Of a DNA stretch of 40,935 nucleotides, positions 7,609-16,026 are shown in pieces. The DNA comes from Pelomonas sp. KK5 (GTDB taxonomy: Bacteria; Pseudomonadota; Gammaproteobacteria; Burkholderiales; Burkholderiaceae_C). The position numbers were made by a program, and so were the translations under genes. Numbering within the stretch: the first letter of the stretch is position 1; the number at the start of each line of letters is the position of its first letter. A model generated the notes under the pieces. The model searched no databases. It worked only from the letters and a program-made list of their open reading frames with translations, and was not told where the DNA came from. The stretch is taken from contig NZ_LYVQ01000028.1 of NCBI RefSeq assembly GCF_001984095.1, forward strand, positions 1-40,935. The letters are read 5' to 3'.

Positions 7609-8355
7609 TCAGACCAGCCCCTGCTTGCTCGCCAGCACCGCGGCTTCGGCGCGGCTGCTCACGTTCAACTTCTTGTAGATCGACTTGATGTGGTCGTTCA
7701 CCGTGAACCACTTGATGCCCATCAGGTTCGCGATCTCCTTGATCGTGAAGCCCTTGCTGAGATAGGTCAGCACCTCGTTCTCGCGCGGCGTCAGGCGTTC
7801 CCACTCGGGCGGCGGGTCGAGCACCACGCCGCTGCGGCCGGGCGCGAACTGCGCGTTGGACTGCAGGCTGCCGAAGCCGGACTGCAGCGGCATCGGGCCG
7901 CTGTCGCCGGTGGAGCCGGGGCGGAAGTGCGAGAGCAGACGGCGCGCGATGGCCGGCGAGAGCGGCGGCTGGCCGCGCACGATGCGCTGCAACTCTTCCA
8001 CGAGCACCTCGAAACGGTCTTCCTTCAGCAGGTAGCCGTCGGCGCCGCACTGCAGCGCGGGGAACAGGTGGTCGTCGTCGGAGTAGAGCGTGGTGACGAT
8101 CTTGGTGGCCGGCGTGCCGGCCACTTCGCCGAGGAACTCCATGCCGTTGCCGTCAGGCAGTTCCAGGTCCACCAGCATCAGCTTGAAGATGCCTTCCGGG
8201 CCGGTCTCGGCCAGGCGGGCCACATGGCGGCGGGCGGTCTCGAGATCGCCGGCTTCGGTGATGTCCATCGCGTCGCTGAAACTCTCGCGAACGACCCGGC
8301 ACAGAAAACTGCGGGCGACCGGGTTGTCTTCGATGATGAGTACTTTGACTGCCAT
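7609..8355 (-). CDS. Orphan NarL/LuxR-type response regulator
   Basis: A 248-residue two-component regulator. The receiver domain (about 3-130) has the acidic pair ED at 9-10, the predicted phospho-acceptor Asp63 in LMLVDLELPDGNG, and the switch lysine in ADGYLLKED. A linker of about 50 residues rich in Gly, Ser and Pro leads to a C-terminal LuxR helix-turn-helix (LTPRENEVLTYLSKGFTIKEIANLMGIKWFTVNDHIKSIYKKL). The ATG at 8355 is chosen because it places the first receiver strand at the N-terminus; the frame stays open to 8406. No histidine kinase gene is nearby, so its partner is elsewhere. It lies downstream of, and on the same strand as, the quinone-oxidoreductase gene, separated by 133 bases. 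Target genes are unknown. Confidence 0.9.
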   Translation of the reverse strand: MAVKVLIIEDNPVARSFLCRVVRESFSDAMDITEAGDLETARRHVARLAETGPEGIFKLMLVDLELPDGNGMEFLGEVAGTPATKIVTTLYSDDDHLFPALQCGADGYLLKEDRFEVLVEELQRIVRGQPPLSPAIARRLLSHFRPGSTGDSGPMPLQSGFGSLQSNAQFAPGRSGVVLDPPPEWERLTPRENEVLTYLSKGFTIKEIANLMGIKWFTVNDHIKSIYKKLNVSSRAEAAVLASKQGLV

Positions 8356-8488
8356 GGTGTGCTCTGCGATCCGGAGTGAGCGAAGTGAGTCAATCCTAGC
8401 CCACAAAGCCTTACAAACCGCGTGACATATGCACAGCGCCCCCCAGCCGTGTGGCGGAGGGCGCGGCGGGCTGCAATCCCCTTAAATA

Positions 8489-9466
8489 CTAGGGATTGCT
8501 CAATACCAGCTTGCCCACGACCTGCCTGCTCGCCATGCGCTCGAAGGCCTTCGGCAACTGCTCCATCGGCAGCACGGCATCGAGCACCGGCTTGACCTTG
8601 CCCTGCGCATACCACTGGGCCAGTTGCCCCAGCATCTCGGCATTGCGGCGGGGCTCGCGGCGCGCGAATTCGCCCCAGAAGACGCCCACCAGCGAGGCGC
8701 CCTTGAGCAGCGCCAGGTTCAGCGGCAGCGCCGGGATCTGGCCCTGGGCGAAGCCGATCACCAGGTAGCGGCCGCGCCAGGCGATCGAGCGGAAGGCCGG
8801 CTCGGCGAGGTCGCCACCGACCGGGTCGTAGATCACGTCCGGGCCCTTGCCCTCGGTCAGCGCCTTCAGCTCCTCGCGGAAGTTGCCGGTGCTGTAGTTG
8901 ATCGAGGCATCGGCGCCGAGCTCGATGCAGCGCGCGCACTTGGCGTCCGACGAAGCGGCGGCGATCACGCGGGCGCCCGCGGCCTTGGCAATCTGGATCG
9001 CCGCGGTGCCGACACCGCCGGCCGCGCCCAGCACCAGCACCGTCTCGCCCGGCTGCAGGGCGGCCCGGTCGATCAGCGCATGGTGGCTGGTGGCATAGGT
9101 GCAGATGAAGGCCGAGGCATCCTCGAACGGGAAGCCGGGTGGCAGCGGCATGGCCAGCGCCGCGGGAATGCAGGCGTGGGTGCCGAAGCCGCCGGTGCCG
9201 CCGAAGGCCGCCACCGCATCGCCGACCTTCAGCCCCTTGACGCCTTCGCCGATCGCATCGACGACGCCGGCGAACTCGGTGCCCGGCACGAAGGGCAGCG
9301 GCGGCTTCATCTGGTACTTGTTCTGGATGATCAGCAGGTCCGGGAAGTTCAGGCTCGCGGCCTTGATGGCCACGCGGATCTGGCCGGCGGCAGGCTCGGG
9401 CGTGGGCAGTTCCTTCCAGACCAGCGCCTCGACGCCGACGGGGTTTTCGCAGAGCCAGGCTTGCAT
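8489..9466 (-). CDS. Zinc-free MDR oxidoreductase, NADPH:quinone reductase-like
   Basis: A 325-residue medium-chain dehydrogenase/reductase. The N-terminal GroES-like part includes AASLNFPDLLIIQNKYQ and PFVPGTEFAGVV; the Rossmann domain has LGAAGGVGTAAIQIAKAAGARVIAAASSDAK. The cysteine and histidine ligands of zinc alcohol dehydrogenases are missing, as in quinone oxidoreductases and some enoyl reductases. The ATG at 9466 is preceded by AAGGAGA at ideal spacing. The gene is divergent from surE across 92 bases. A short inverted repeat (8474-8480 with 8492-8498) brackets its stop codon but has no U-tract. It probably reduces a quinone or activated alkene with NADPH; the substrate cannot be inferred from the sequence. 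Confidence 0.9.
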   Translation of the reverse strand: MQAWLCENPVGVEALVWKELPTPEPAAGQIRVAIKAASLNFPDLLIIQNKYQMKPPLPFVPGTEFAGVVDAIGEGVKGLKVGDAVAAFGGTGGFGTHACIPAALAMPLPPGFPFEDASAFICTYATSHHALIDRAALQPGETVLVLGAAGGVGTAAIQIAKAAGARVIAAASSDAKCARCIELGADASINYSTGNFREELKALTEGKGPDVIYDPVGGDLAEPAFRSIAWRGRYLVIGFAQGQIPALPLNLALLKGASLVGVFWGEFARREPRRNAEMLGQLAQWYAQGKVKPVLDAVLPMEQLPKAFERMASRQVVGKLVLSNP

Positions 9467-9546
9467 TGTTTCGTCTCCTTGAGGGGTTTGCGCGGGATCA
9501 TAGGCAGCGCTGGTTTGGGTATCGGTCGCCCAGGTGACGCGGTGCC

Positions 9547-9552
9547 TACAAT
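9547..9552 (+). promoter_or_regulatory. Candidate -10 element of surE (possible leaderless mRNA)
   Basis: TACAAT (5 of 6 to consensus) ends six bases before the surE ATG, which places the expected transcription start at the start codon. No Shine-Dalgarno sequence precedes the ATG. No convincing -35 element is seen at 16-18 bases upstream, so this is tentative. Confidence 0.4.
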
Positions 9553-9558
9553 GAGCCC

Positions 9559-10308
9559 ATGCGCATACTGATCGCCAATGATGATGGGTACCTGGCGCCG
9601 GGGCTCCATGCCCTGGTGAAGGCGTGCGAAGGCCTCGGTGAGATCGACGTGATCGCGCCCGAGCAAAACGCCAGCGGTACCTCCAACTCGCTCACGCTGA
9701 GCCGGCCGCTGTCGGTCTACACGGCGGCCAACGGCTTCCGCTATGTCAACGGTACGCCCTCGGACTCGGTCCATGTGGCGCTGACCGGCCTGCTGGACTA
9801 CAAGCCCGACCTGGTGCTCTCCGGCATCAACAACGGCGCCAACATGGGCGACGACACGCTGTACTCCGGCACCGTCGCTGCGGCCACCGAGGGCTATCTG
9901 TTCGGCATTCCGTCGATCGCCTTCTCGCAGGCCGAGAAGGGCTGGGGCGAACTGGAGGCTGCCGCCGCCGCGGCGCGCCAGATCGTCGAGCAGGTGATTG
10001 CCGGCGGCCTGGCCCATCCCTTCCTGCTGAACGTCAACATCCCCAACCGCGCCGATGCCGCCAGCCTCCCGCGGCGCATCACGCGGCTGGGCCGGCGCCA
10101 TGCCAGCGAGGCGGTGATCCGCCAGAAGAGCCCGCGCGGCGAGACGATCTACTGGATCGGCCCGGCCGGCGATGCCCGCGAGGCCGGCGAGGGCACCGAT
10201 TTCCATGCCACGTCCAACGGGCAGGTCTCGATCACGCCCCTGCAGGTGGACCTGACCGACCACGCCGGCATGCCGGCATGGCGCGCGCGGCTGGGCCTGC
10301 AGGGATGA
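9559..10308 (+). CDS. surE: 5'-nucleotidase/stationary-phase survival protein SurE
   Basis: A 249-residue metal-dependent nucleoside monophosphate phosphatase, full length. Metal-site residues are visible at the N-terminus ([11 protein letters not shown]) and in [11 protein letters not shown] and [26 protein letters not shown], which are SurE signatures. It opens the conserved surE-pcm-nlpD-rpoS cluster. Its stop overlaps the pcm start (ATGA), indicating translational coupling. In other bacteria SurE and Pcm are both linked to survival in stationary phase, consistent with rpoS being in the same cluster. Confidence 0.97.
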   Translation: MRILIANDDGYLAPGLHALVKACEGLGEIDVIAPEQNASGTSNSLTLSRPLSVYTAANGFRYVNGTPSDSVHVALTGLLDYKPDLVLSGINNGANMGDDTLYSGTVAAATEGYLFGIPSIAFSQAEKGWGELEAAAAAARQIVEQVIAGGLAHPFLLNVNIPNRADAASLPRRITRLGRRHASEAVIRQKSPRGETIYWIGPAGDAREAGEGTDFHATSNGQVSITPLQVDLTDHAGMPAWRARLGLQG

Positions 10309-11132
10309 GTGAAAGTAACGCCAAGCCTCGACGGTTTCCGTTGGGCCTGGACAAGCTGGCTTCGCCCGCTGCCGCGAAGCCCCGCGAGGTGCTGATGCCG
10401 CAACGCCACCTGCGCGAGGCGGCCGCCGACGCGGCCCGCCAGCAGTCGCCTGCCGGCCTGGGCCTGGACTCCGACAAGGTGCGCCGCCGCATGGTGCAGC
10501 GCCTGCAGGCCGAGGGCCTGGCCGACGAGCGTGTGCTGCAGGCGCTGGCCTCGGTGCCACGCCACGATTTCGTGGACAGCGCGCTGGCCATCCAGGCCTA
10601 CGAGGACACCAGCCTGCCGATCGGCCATGGGCAGACGATCTCCAAGCCCTCGGTGGTCGGCCGCATGATCGCGATGCTGTTCGCCGGCTCGACCGCGGCC
10701 GCCAGCGGGCGGCTCGGCAAGGTGCTGGAGATCGGCACCGGCTGCGGCTACCAGGCCGCCGTGCTGGCGCTGCTGGCGCGCGAGGTCGTCTCGATCGAGC
10801 GCCTGAAGCCGCTGCACGACAAGGCCCGCGCCAACCTGGCAGCCCTGCGCGGCACGCGTGTGCGCCTGGTGTACGGCGACGGGCGCGTGGGCCACGCGCC
10901 GGCCGCGCCCTACGACAGCATCATCGCGGCAGCGGGGGGCGACGACATCCCGCCGGCCTGGCTCGCGCAACTGGCGCCCGGCGGGCGCCTGGTGGCGCCG
11001 ATGGCAGCGCCGGGCGGCCGCGGCCAGGTGCTGGTCGTGGTCGACCACCTGCTGGAGCGCGGCCAGAGCCGCTTCGTGCGCAGCGAGCATGAGGCGGTGC
11101 TGTTCGTCCCTCTAAAATCAGGCGTGATGTGA
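10305..11132 (+). CDS. pcm: Protein-L-isoaspartate O-methyltransferase
   Basis: Repairs isoaspartyl residues in aged proteins by SAM-dependent methylation. 275 residues from the ATG that overlaps the surE stop. The methyltransferase core is plain: [33 protein letters not shown], then the SAM loop [15 protein letters not shown] (Gly144 onward) and the [22 protein letters not shown] strand-loop. The family usually has about 210-225 residues; the excess here is a basic, Pro/Ala/Arg-rich N-terminal extension of about 55 residues with no recognised domain. An internal start cannot be excluded, but the ATGA overlap favours the long form. A TAAAAT hexamer near its end (11113-11118) may start transcription toward nlpD. 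Confidence 0.95.
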   Translation: MSESNAKPRRFPLGLDKLASPAAAKPREVLMPQRHLREAAADAARQQSPAGLGLDSDKVRRRMVQRLQAEGLADERVLQALASVPRHDFVDSALAIQAYEDTSLPIGHGQTISKPSVVGRMIAMLFAGSTAAASGRLGKVLEIGTGCGYQAAVLALLAREVVSIERLKPLHDKARANLAALRGTRVRLVYGDGRVGHAPAAPYDSIIAAAGGDDIPPAWLAQLAPGGRLVAPMAAPGGRGQVLVVVDHLLERGQSRFVRSEHEAVLFVPLKSGVM

Positions 11133-11212
11133 GGCCCACGGGCTTGCTCACCGCTCGACAGTCCGCGCCAACCCCGCACCCGGTGGTGCGCCCACAGATT
11201 CACAAGCGACGC

Positions 11213-12118
11213 ATGCAAAAGACCTCCCAACGTTCCCTCCAGGTTCTTCTGGCCCTCGTCGTGGCCGCCGGCCTTTCGGCCTGCTCCGTCACGCCGCGCC
11301 GCGCGGCACCGGTGGAGGACCGTGCGCTGGGCAGCAACGGCACCCGTCCCGCGCCGCCGTCCGGCCCGGCATCGGCGGCCAGCGCCCCCAGCGATACCAA
11401 GCCGCTGCCCGGCGCGGAGAACGCCGGCAAGCCCGGCTACTACACAGTCAAGCCCGGCGACACGCTGATCCGCATCGCCCTGGACAACGGCCAGAACTGG
11501 CGCGACCTGGTCAAGTGGAACGGGCTGGACAAGCCCAACCTGATCGAGGTGGGCCAGGTGCTGCGCGTCGTGGCGCCCGGCGTGGACCCGACCGCAGTGG
11601 CCACGCGGCCGATCACCAGCGGCAAGGTGGAGTCCCGTCCGCTGGACAGCAAGCCGGTGGCCGGCGCCGCCTCGGCACCGGTGGCCGCAGCCAGCACGCC
11701 GGCTCCGGCGGTCGCTGCCGCCCCGGCTCCGCGCGACACCGGCGGCGATGACGAGCCCGCCTGGGGCTGGCCGGTCGCCGGCGCGGTCAGTGCCGGCTTC
11801 GATGACCAGCGCAACAAGGGCCTGGACTTCAACGGCAAGGCCGGCGAGCCGGTGCTGGCCGCCGCCGATGGCCGAGTGATGTATGCGGGCTCCGGCTTGC
11901 GTGGTTACGGCAACATGGTCATCATCAAGCACAACAACAACTACCTCACCGCCTACGCGCACAACCAGACCCTGCTGGTCAAGGAGGACCAGGCGGTGCG
12001 CAAGGGCCAGAAGATTGCCGAGATGGGTTCCAGCGACGCCGATCAGGTCATGCTGCACTTCGAGGTGCGCAAGCAGGGCAAGCCGATCGACCCGGCCAAG
12101 CTGCTGCCCGCTCGATAG
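11213..12118 (+). CDS. nlpD: NlpD-like lipoprotein with LysM and degenerate LytM/M23 domains
   Basis: Outer-membrane lipoprotein that activates a periplasmic N-acetylmuramoyl-L-alanine amidase during cell separation. 301 residues from the ATG at 11213, which gives a lipoprotein signal ending in the lipobox LSAC (Cys26). An earlier in-frame ATG at 11129 overlaps the pcm stop but would bury the signal in a 28-residue extension. A LysM domain (YYTVKPGDTLIRIALDNGQNWRDLVKWNGL) lies at about 78-125, then an Ala/Pro linker, then the LytM domain. The metal ligands of active M23 enzymes are replaced: NKGLD where HxxxD is expected, and YAHN in place of the usual HLS. This is typical of NlpD and fits an activator rather than an enzyme. 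Confidence 0.93.
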   Translation: MQKTSQRSLQVLLALVVAAGLSACSVTPRRAAPVEDRALGSNGTRPAPPSGPASAASAPSDTKPLPGAENAGKPGYYTVKPGDTLIRIALDNGQNWRDLVKWNGLDKPNLIEVGQVLRVVAPGVDPTAVATRPITSGKVESRPLDSKPVAGAASAPVAAASTPAPAVAAAPAPRDTGGDDEPAWGWPVAGAVSAGFDDQRNKGLDFNGKAGEPVLAAADGRVMYAGSGLRGYGNMVIIKHNNNYLTAYAHNQTLLVKEDQAVRKGQKIAEMGSSDADQVMLHFEVRKQGKPIDPAKLLPAR

Positions 12119-12157
12119 CCCGAATCTTGCGCTGGATGGGCTCAGCCACTTCATGTC

Positions 12158-13171
12158 ATGAAACGTGCTGCGCCCGACAAAACCGATGCTCCTGCATTGC
12201 CGCCGCTCGCGGCCCTGATCGGATCGACCAACGGCGAGGCGCCGCCGCCGGTTGCCGAGGAAGGTGCCGATGAAGACGAGGGCGTGCTTCGCAATGGCGC
12301 GATCGAGCAGGGCGAGGTCGAGGTGGGCAATGCGCTGCAGGCCTACCTGCGCGACATCCGCCGCACCCCGCTGCTGACGCCCGATCAGGAATACGAGACG
12401 GCCCAGCGCGCCCGCGCCGGCAGCTTCGAGGCGCGCCAGGCGATGATCGAGCACAACCTTCGCCTGGTCGTCAGCATCGCCAAGAACTACCTCGGCCGTG
12501 GCCTGCCGATGAGCGACCTGATCGAGGAGGGCAACCTCGGCCTGATGCACGCGATCGGCAAGTTCGAGCCCGAGCGCGGCTTCCGTTTCTCGACCTATGC
12601 GAGCTGGTGGATCCGCCAGAGCATCGAGCGCGCGCTGATGCACCAGGCGCGGCTGGTGCGGCTGCCGGTGCATATCGTGCGCGAGCTGAACCAGGTGCTG
12701 AAGGCGCGGCGCGCGCTGGAGGCGCTGCAGGGGCAGCGCGGCGCGGAAAGTGTCGTTCGCGCCGAAGACATCGCGTCCGCCCTGGGTCGTCCGCTGGAGG
12801 AAGTGTCGGAGCTGCTGGCCTTTGCCGAAGTGCCGAGTTCGCTCGATGCGCCGGTGGACCGCAACACCGAGGGCGGCGAGTCGATGATGGACCTGGTGGC
12901 CGACGAGCAGGCGGTCGACCCGCTGGGGCTGCGGCTGTCGCATGAAATCGAGCAACTGCTGGACCATGGCCTGGCCGGGCTCAACGAGCGCGAGCGCGAG
13001 GTGCTGGCGGGGCGCTACGGCCTGTCCGATCGCGAGCCCGAGACCCTGGACGTGCTGGCGATTCGCCTGGGCCTGACGCGCGAGCGCATCCGCCAGATCC
13101 AGATCGAGGCACTGGCCAAGCTCAAGCGCAACATGATGCGGCACGGGGTCGATCGGGATTCCATCTTCTGA
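12158..13171 (+). CDS. rpoS: RNA polymerase sigma factor RpoS
   Basis: Stationary-phase and general-stress sigma factor, 337 residues. An acidic, Pro/Ala-rich N-terminal segment (about 1-60) precedes region 1.2 ([21 protein letters not shown]). Region 2 is full: [60 protein letters not shown]. Region 3 follows ([20 protein letters not shown]), then region 4 with the helix-turn-helix [26 protein letters not shown]. The position equal to E. coli Lys173, needed there for RssB-directed turnover, is Arg175 here. It sits directly after nlpD, the usual place, where rpoS is often transcribed from a promoter inside nlpD. No strong ribosome binding site is visible. Confidence 0.97.
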   Translation: MKRAAPDKTDAPALPPLAALIGSTNGEAPPPVAEEGADEDEGVLRNGAIEQGEVEVGNALQAYLRDIRRTPLLTPDQEYETAQRARAGSFEARQAMIEHNLRLVVSIAKNYLGRGLPMSDLIEEGNLGLMHAIGKFEPERGFRFSTYASWWIRQSIERALMHQARLVRLPVHIVRELNQVLKARRALEALQGQRGAESVVRAEDIASALGRPLEEVSELLAFAEVPSSLDAPVDRNTEGGESMMDLVADEQAVDPLGLRLSHEIEQLLDHGLAGLNEREREVLAGRYGLSDREPETLDVLAIRLGLTRERIRQIQIEALAKLKRNMMRHGVDRDSIF

Positions 13172-13173
13172 GC

Positions 13174-13190
13174 CCGGGGATAATCCCCGG
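13174..13190. promoter_or_regulatory. 17-bp perfect palindrome containing a -10 hexamer before rlmD
   Basis: CCGGGGATAATCCCCGG is a perfect inverted repeat with one central base, placed between the rpoS stop (13171) and the rlmD ATG (13192). It contains GATAAT (13179-13184), a 5-of-6 match to -10, which would give an almost leaderless rlmD transcript. As RNA it would form a 6-bp G/C stem with an AUAAU loop. It may therefore be a promoter, an operator, or a stem near the start codon in read-through mRNA. Confidence 0.55.
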
Positions 13191-13191
13191 C

Positions 13192-14553
13192 ATGAGTCAA
13201 GTTTCGGAATGGCTGAAGGTCGATGCGCTCGACCTGGACGCCCAGGGCATCGCCCGCAATTCAGAAGGCAAGGTCGTTTTCATCGAGGGCGCGCTGCCCG
13301 GCGAAGAAGTCCAGATCACCGTCGGCCGCAAGAAGAACAACTGGGAGCAGGGCGCGCTGACGGCGCTGCGCCGCGAGAGTTCGCAGCGCGTGTCGCATCC
13401 CGCCTGTCCGCATTTCGGCCTGCATGCCGGTGCCTGTGGCGGCTGCAAGATGCAGCACCTGCATACCGGCGCCCAGGTGGCCGTCAAGCAGCGCGTCGTC
13501 GAGGACAACCTCTGGCACCTCGGCAAGGTCAAGGCCGAGACGCTGATGCGCCCGATCGAAGGCCCGGCCTGGGGCTACCGCTACCGCGCGCGCTTCTCGG
13601 TGCGCTACGTGCCCAAGAAGGACAAGGTGCTGATCGGCTTCCACGAGCGCAAGAGCCGCTATGTGGCCGACATGGAAGTCTGCAAGGTCGTGCCGCAGGC
13701 GGTCAGCGACCTGCTGCTGCCGCTGCGCGCGCTGATCATGGCGATGGACGAACGCGACCGCCTGCCGCAGATCGAACTGGCGATGGGCGACCAGGTGATC
13801 GCGCTGGTGGTGCGGCACCTGAACCCGCTGGGCGCGGCCGACAAGCAGCGGCTGCGCGACTTCGCCGCCGAGCATCCGGCGGTGCAATGGTGGTTGCAGC
13901 CCAAGGGGCCGGACACGGTGCACCTGCTGGACGAAGGCGGCCCCGAGCTGTCCTACGCGCTGCCCGAGTTCGGCGTCGTGATGCCTTTCAAGCCGACCGA
14001 CTTCACGCAGGTCAATCCGCACATCAACACGGTGCTGGTGGGCCGCGCGCTGCGGCTGCTGGACGTGCAGAAGAGCGAGCGCGTGATCGACTGGTTCTGC
14101 GGCCTCGGCAACTTCACGCTGCCGCTGGCGACGAAGGCGCGCGAAGTGCTGGGCATCGAGGGCAGCGAGACCCTCGTGCAGCGCTCGCGCGAGAACGCGA
14201 AGCGCAACGGGCTGGATGCGAACACGAGCTTCGTCGCCCGCAACCTGTTCGAGATGACGCCGGCGCAGCTCGCGCTGGACGGCGTGGCCGAGAAGTGGCT
14301 GGTGGATCCGCCGCGGGACGGCGCCTTCGCACTGGCCAAGGCGGTGGCCGATGCGGTGCAGGATCCGTCGCTGGCGCCGGGCTGGACGCCGCCGAAGCGG
14401 ATCGTCTACGTCTCCTGCAACCCGGCCACGCTGGCGCGCGACGCGGGGCTGCTGGTCAATGTGGCGGGCTACCGCTGCACGAAGGCGAGTGCGGTGAACA
14501 TGTTCCCGCATACCTCGCATGTCGAGAGCATCGCGGTCTTCGAGCGAGACTGA
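13192..14553 (+). CDS. rlmD: 23S rRNA (uracil-1939-C5)-methyltransferase RlmD
   Basis: SAM-dependent enzyme making m5U1939 in 23S rRNA. 453 residues. An N-terminal TRAM RNA-binding domain (about 1-60; [28 protein letters not shown]) is followed by iron-sulfur ligands in [18 protein letters not shown] with a fourth cysteine at MEVCKVV. The methyltransferase domain has the [17 protein letters not shown] loop, the VDPPRDGA motif and the catalytic-cysteine segment [14 protein letters not shown]. RlmD, RlmCD and TrmA are close relatives; the iron-sulfur motif and size favour RlmD. It follows rpoS by 20 bases, which contain the palindrome, and ends at a strong terminator. Confidence 0.94.
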   Translation: MSQVSEWLKVDALDLDAQGIARNSEGKVVFIEGALPGEEVQITVGRKKNNWEQGALTALRRESSQRVSHPACPHFGLHAGACGGCKMQHLHTGAQVAVKQRVVEDNLWHLGKVKAETLMRPIEGPAWGYRYRARFSVRYVPKKDKVLIGFHERKSRYVADMEVCKVVPQAVSDLLLPLRALIMAMDERDRLPQIELAMGDQVIALVVRHLNPLGAADKQRLRDFAAEHPAVQWWLQPKGPDTVHLLDEGGPELSYALPEFGVVMPFKPTDFTQVNPHINTVLVGRALRLLDVQKSERVIDWFCGLGNFTLPLATKAREVLGIEGSETLVQRSRENAKRNGLDANTSFVARNLFEMTPAQLALDGVAEKWLVDPPRDGAFALAKAVADAVQDPSLAPGWTPPKRIVYVSCNPATLARDAGLLVNVAGYRCTKASAVNMFPHTSHVESIAVFERD

Positions 14554-14559
14554 AAATGA

Positions 14560-14589
14560 AAACGGGGTCCGCGAGGACCCCGTTTGCTT
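14560..14589 (+). terminator. Intrinsic terminator of rlmD, probably bidirectional
   Basis: An 11-bp perfect stem, AAACGGGGTCC (14560-14570) with GGACCCCGTTT (14575-14585), GCGA tetraloop, followed by GCTTT and preceded by an A-rich flank. It sits between convergent rlmD and the BI-1 gene. Its form matches the terminator at 7551. Confidence 0.88.
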
Positions 14590-14605
14590 TGGGCGTTAGC
14601 GGATC

Positions 14606-15298
14606 TTAGCGACGATCGCCGCCAAAGATGCCCAGCAGCGACAGCAGGCTCTGGAACACGTTGTACAGGTCCAGGTAGATGTGCAGCGTGGCCGAGATGT
14701 AGTTCGTCTCGCCGCCGTCGATGACGCGCTTGACGTCGTACAGCATGAAGGCCGAGAAGATCACCATCGCCATCGCCATGGTCGCCAGCATCATCGCGGA
14801 GGACTGCATGAAGATGTTCACGATGCCGATGACCATCAGGATCACCGCGCCGACGAACAGGAACTTGCCCATGCCGGACAGGTCGCGCTTGATCACCGTG
14901 GCGAGCGAGGCCATGGCGAAGAAGATCGCCGCCGTGCCGCCGAAGGCCATCATGATCAGCTGCGCGCCGTTGCTGTACGAGCGCAGCGTCAGCGCCAGCA
15001 ACTGCGACAGCATCAGGCCCATGAAGAAGGTGAAGCCGAGCAGGGCGACGACGCCGGTGCTGCTGTTCTTGGTGCGCTCGATGACGAACATCAGGCCGAA
15101 GGCGCCGACGAAGAACAGGATCGTGCTGGCGCCGAAGCCCATCGCCGCGATCACGCCGGTGGTGACGCCGATCCAGGCGCCCAGCACCGTCGGGATCATC
15201 GACAGCGCGAGCAGCCAGTAGGTGTTGCGCAGCACCTTGTTGCGGTCGCCCGCAAAGGCCACGGTGCGGCCGTATTGGTCTTGCACTTGGTCAAACAT
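14606..15298 (-). CDS. Bax inhibitor-1/YccA family inner-membrane protein
   Basis: A 230-residue polytopic membrane protein of the BI-1 family (YbhL/YccA type). The start at 15298 is chosen because AAAGGAG precedes it; the open frame extends eight residues further. After a short hydrophilic N-terminus (MFDQVQDQYGRTVAFAGDRNKVLRNTYWLLA) there are about seven hydrophobic segments, and the C-terminal signature region includes FSAFMLYDVKRVIDGGETNYISATLHIYLDLYNVFQSLLSLLG, where the two acidic residues of the last segments are conserved. Some bacterial BI-1 proteins act as pH-sensitive calcium leak channels, and YccA binds FtsH. The latter is of note because ftsH is 8 kb away, but no direct link is shown here. 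Confidence 0.92.
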   Translation of the reverse strand: MFDQVQDQYGRTVAFAGDRNKVLRNTYWLLALSMIPTVLGAWIGVTTGVIAAMGFGASTILFFVGAFGLMFVIERTKNSSTGVVALLGFTFFMGLMLSQLLALTLRSYSNGAQLIMMAFGGTAAIFFAMASLATVIKRDLSGMGKFLFVGAVILMVIGIVNIFMQSSAMMLATMAMAMVIFSAFMLYDVKRVIDGGETNYISATLHIYLDLYNVFQSLLSLLGIFGGDRR

Positions 15299-15423
15299 GG
15301 AAAACTCCTTTCGTCTCACTGGGCATCACTCTAGCAGCGCACGCTGGGCAGAATTGCGATTTCCAGCAGGAATTCCCTGTGGGGATGCCGCTAAAGTGAG
15401 GCTTCCCAAAAGGATATCAAGCC

Positions 15424-15828
15424 ATGAATCAGAAGCCTTACCTCAGCCTTAACGACGTCAAGAAGATCGCCGCCGCCGCCGAGGCCGAAGCCATCGCCAA
15501 CAAGTGGGCCGTCAGCATCGCCATCGTCGACGATGGCGGCCACCTGCTGTGGCTGCAGCGCCTGGACGGCGCCGCCCCGATCTCCGCGCAGATCGCGCCC
15601 GCCAAGGCGCAGACCGCCGCTTTGGGCCGCCGCGAGTCGCGCCTGTACGAAGAGATGATCAACCAGGGTCGCGTCTCCTTCCTGAGCGCACCCGGCCTGC
15701 AAGGCCTGCTGGAGGGCGGTGTGCCCATCACCGTTGACGGCCATGTGGTCGGCGCCGTGGGCGTCTCCGGCGTCAAGTCGACCGAGGATGTGCAGATCGG
15801 CAAGGCCGGCATCGCTGCGCTGAACTAA
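15424..15828 (+). CDS. GlcG/HbpS family protein (DUF336)
   Basis: A 134-residue single-domain protein of the GlcG/HbpS family (heme-degrading or heme-binding fold in some members; function unknown in most). Typical segments are MNQKPYLSLNDVKKIAAAAEAEA, VSIAIVDDGGHLLWLQRLDGA, PAKAQTAALGRRES, GGVPITVDGHVVGAVGVSGVKSTEDVQIGKAGIAAL. The ATG at 15424 has AAGGA at good spacing and no signal peptide, so it is cytoplasmic. TAAAGT at 15392-15397 is a possible -10. It lies alone between the divergent BI-1 gene and carA. No glycolate-utilisation genes are near, so the glc name is not applied. Confidence 0.9.
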   Translation: MNQKPYLSLNDVKKIAAAAEAEAIANKWAVSIAIVDDGGHLLWLQRLDGAAPISAQIAPAKAQTAALGRRESRLYEEMINQGRVSFLSAPGLQGLLEGGVPITVDGHVVGAVGVSGVKSTEDVQIGKAGIAALN

Positions 15829-16026
15829 CCGACTATTTCGGTGGGGTCGCGTGGTTCGGGGTAACCCTGATCGGCTATACTTGATGGGTTTACCCCCAAC
15901 CACCCGCCCCCAGCGAAACTCGACCCGTTTCCACCACCGGATTCAGGCTCGTACCAGGCCCGTCGCCGACTGACGAGCCCCGGTGCCCGAGCAGAGCTGG
16001 GCGCGCACAAACCGGAGTTCCTCCCC
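15829..16026 (+). promoter_or_regulatory. carA upstream region with candidate -10 and leader
   Basis: A 198-base gap with no gene. TATACT at 15876-15881 is a 5-of-6 match to -10, but no good -35 is found at the usual distance. A start near 15888 would give a leader of about 139 bases. The leader contains a 7-bp inverted repeat (GGCTCGT at 15946-15952, ACGAGCC at 15973-15979) and ends with GGAG nine bases before the carA GTG. No U-rich attenuator or arginine/pyrimidine operator is recognised. Confidence 0.4.

Noticed and set aside
8474-8498. Inverted repeat CAATCCC/GGGATTG around the quinone-oxidoreductase stop codon as a terminator
   Set aside because: The 7-bp stem has an 11-base loop containing the stop codon and no U-tract on the gene's strand; not convincing.
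11129-11212. Earlier NlpD start overlapping the pcm stop
   Set aside because: It would add 28 polar residues ahead of the lipoprotein signal. Kept only as an alternative.
10910-13144. A 744-codon frame antisense to pcm, nlpD and rpoS
   Set aside because: It crosses three well-identified genes and has no motif; shadow frame.
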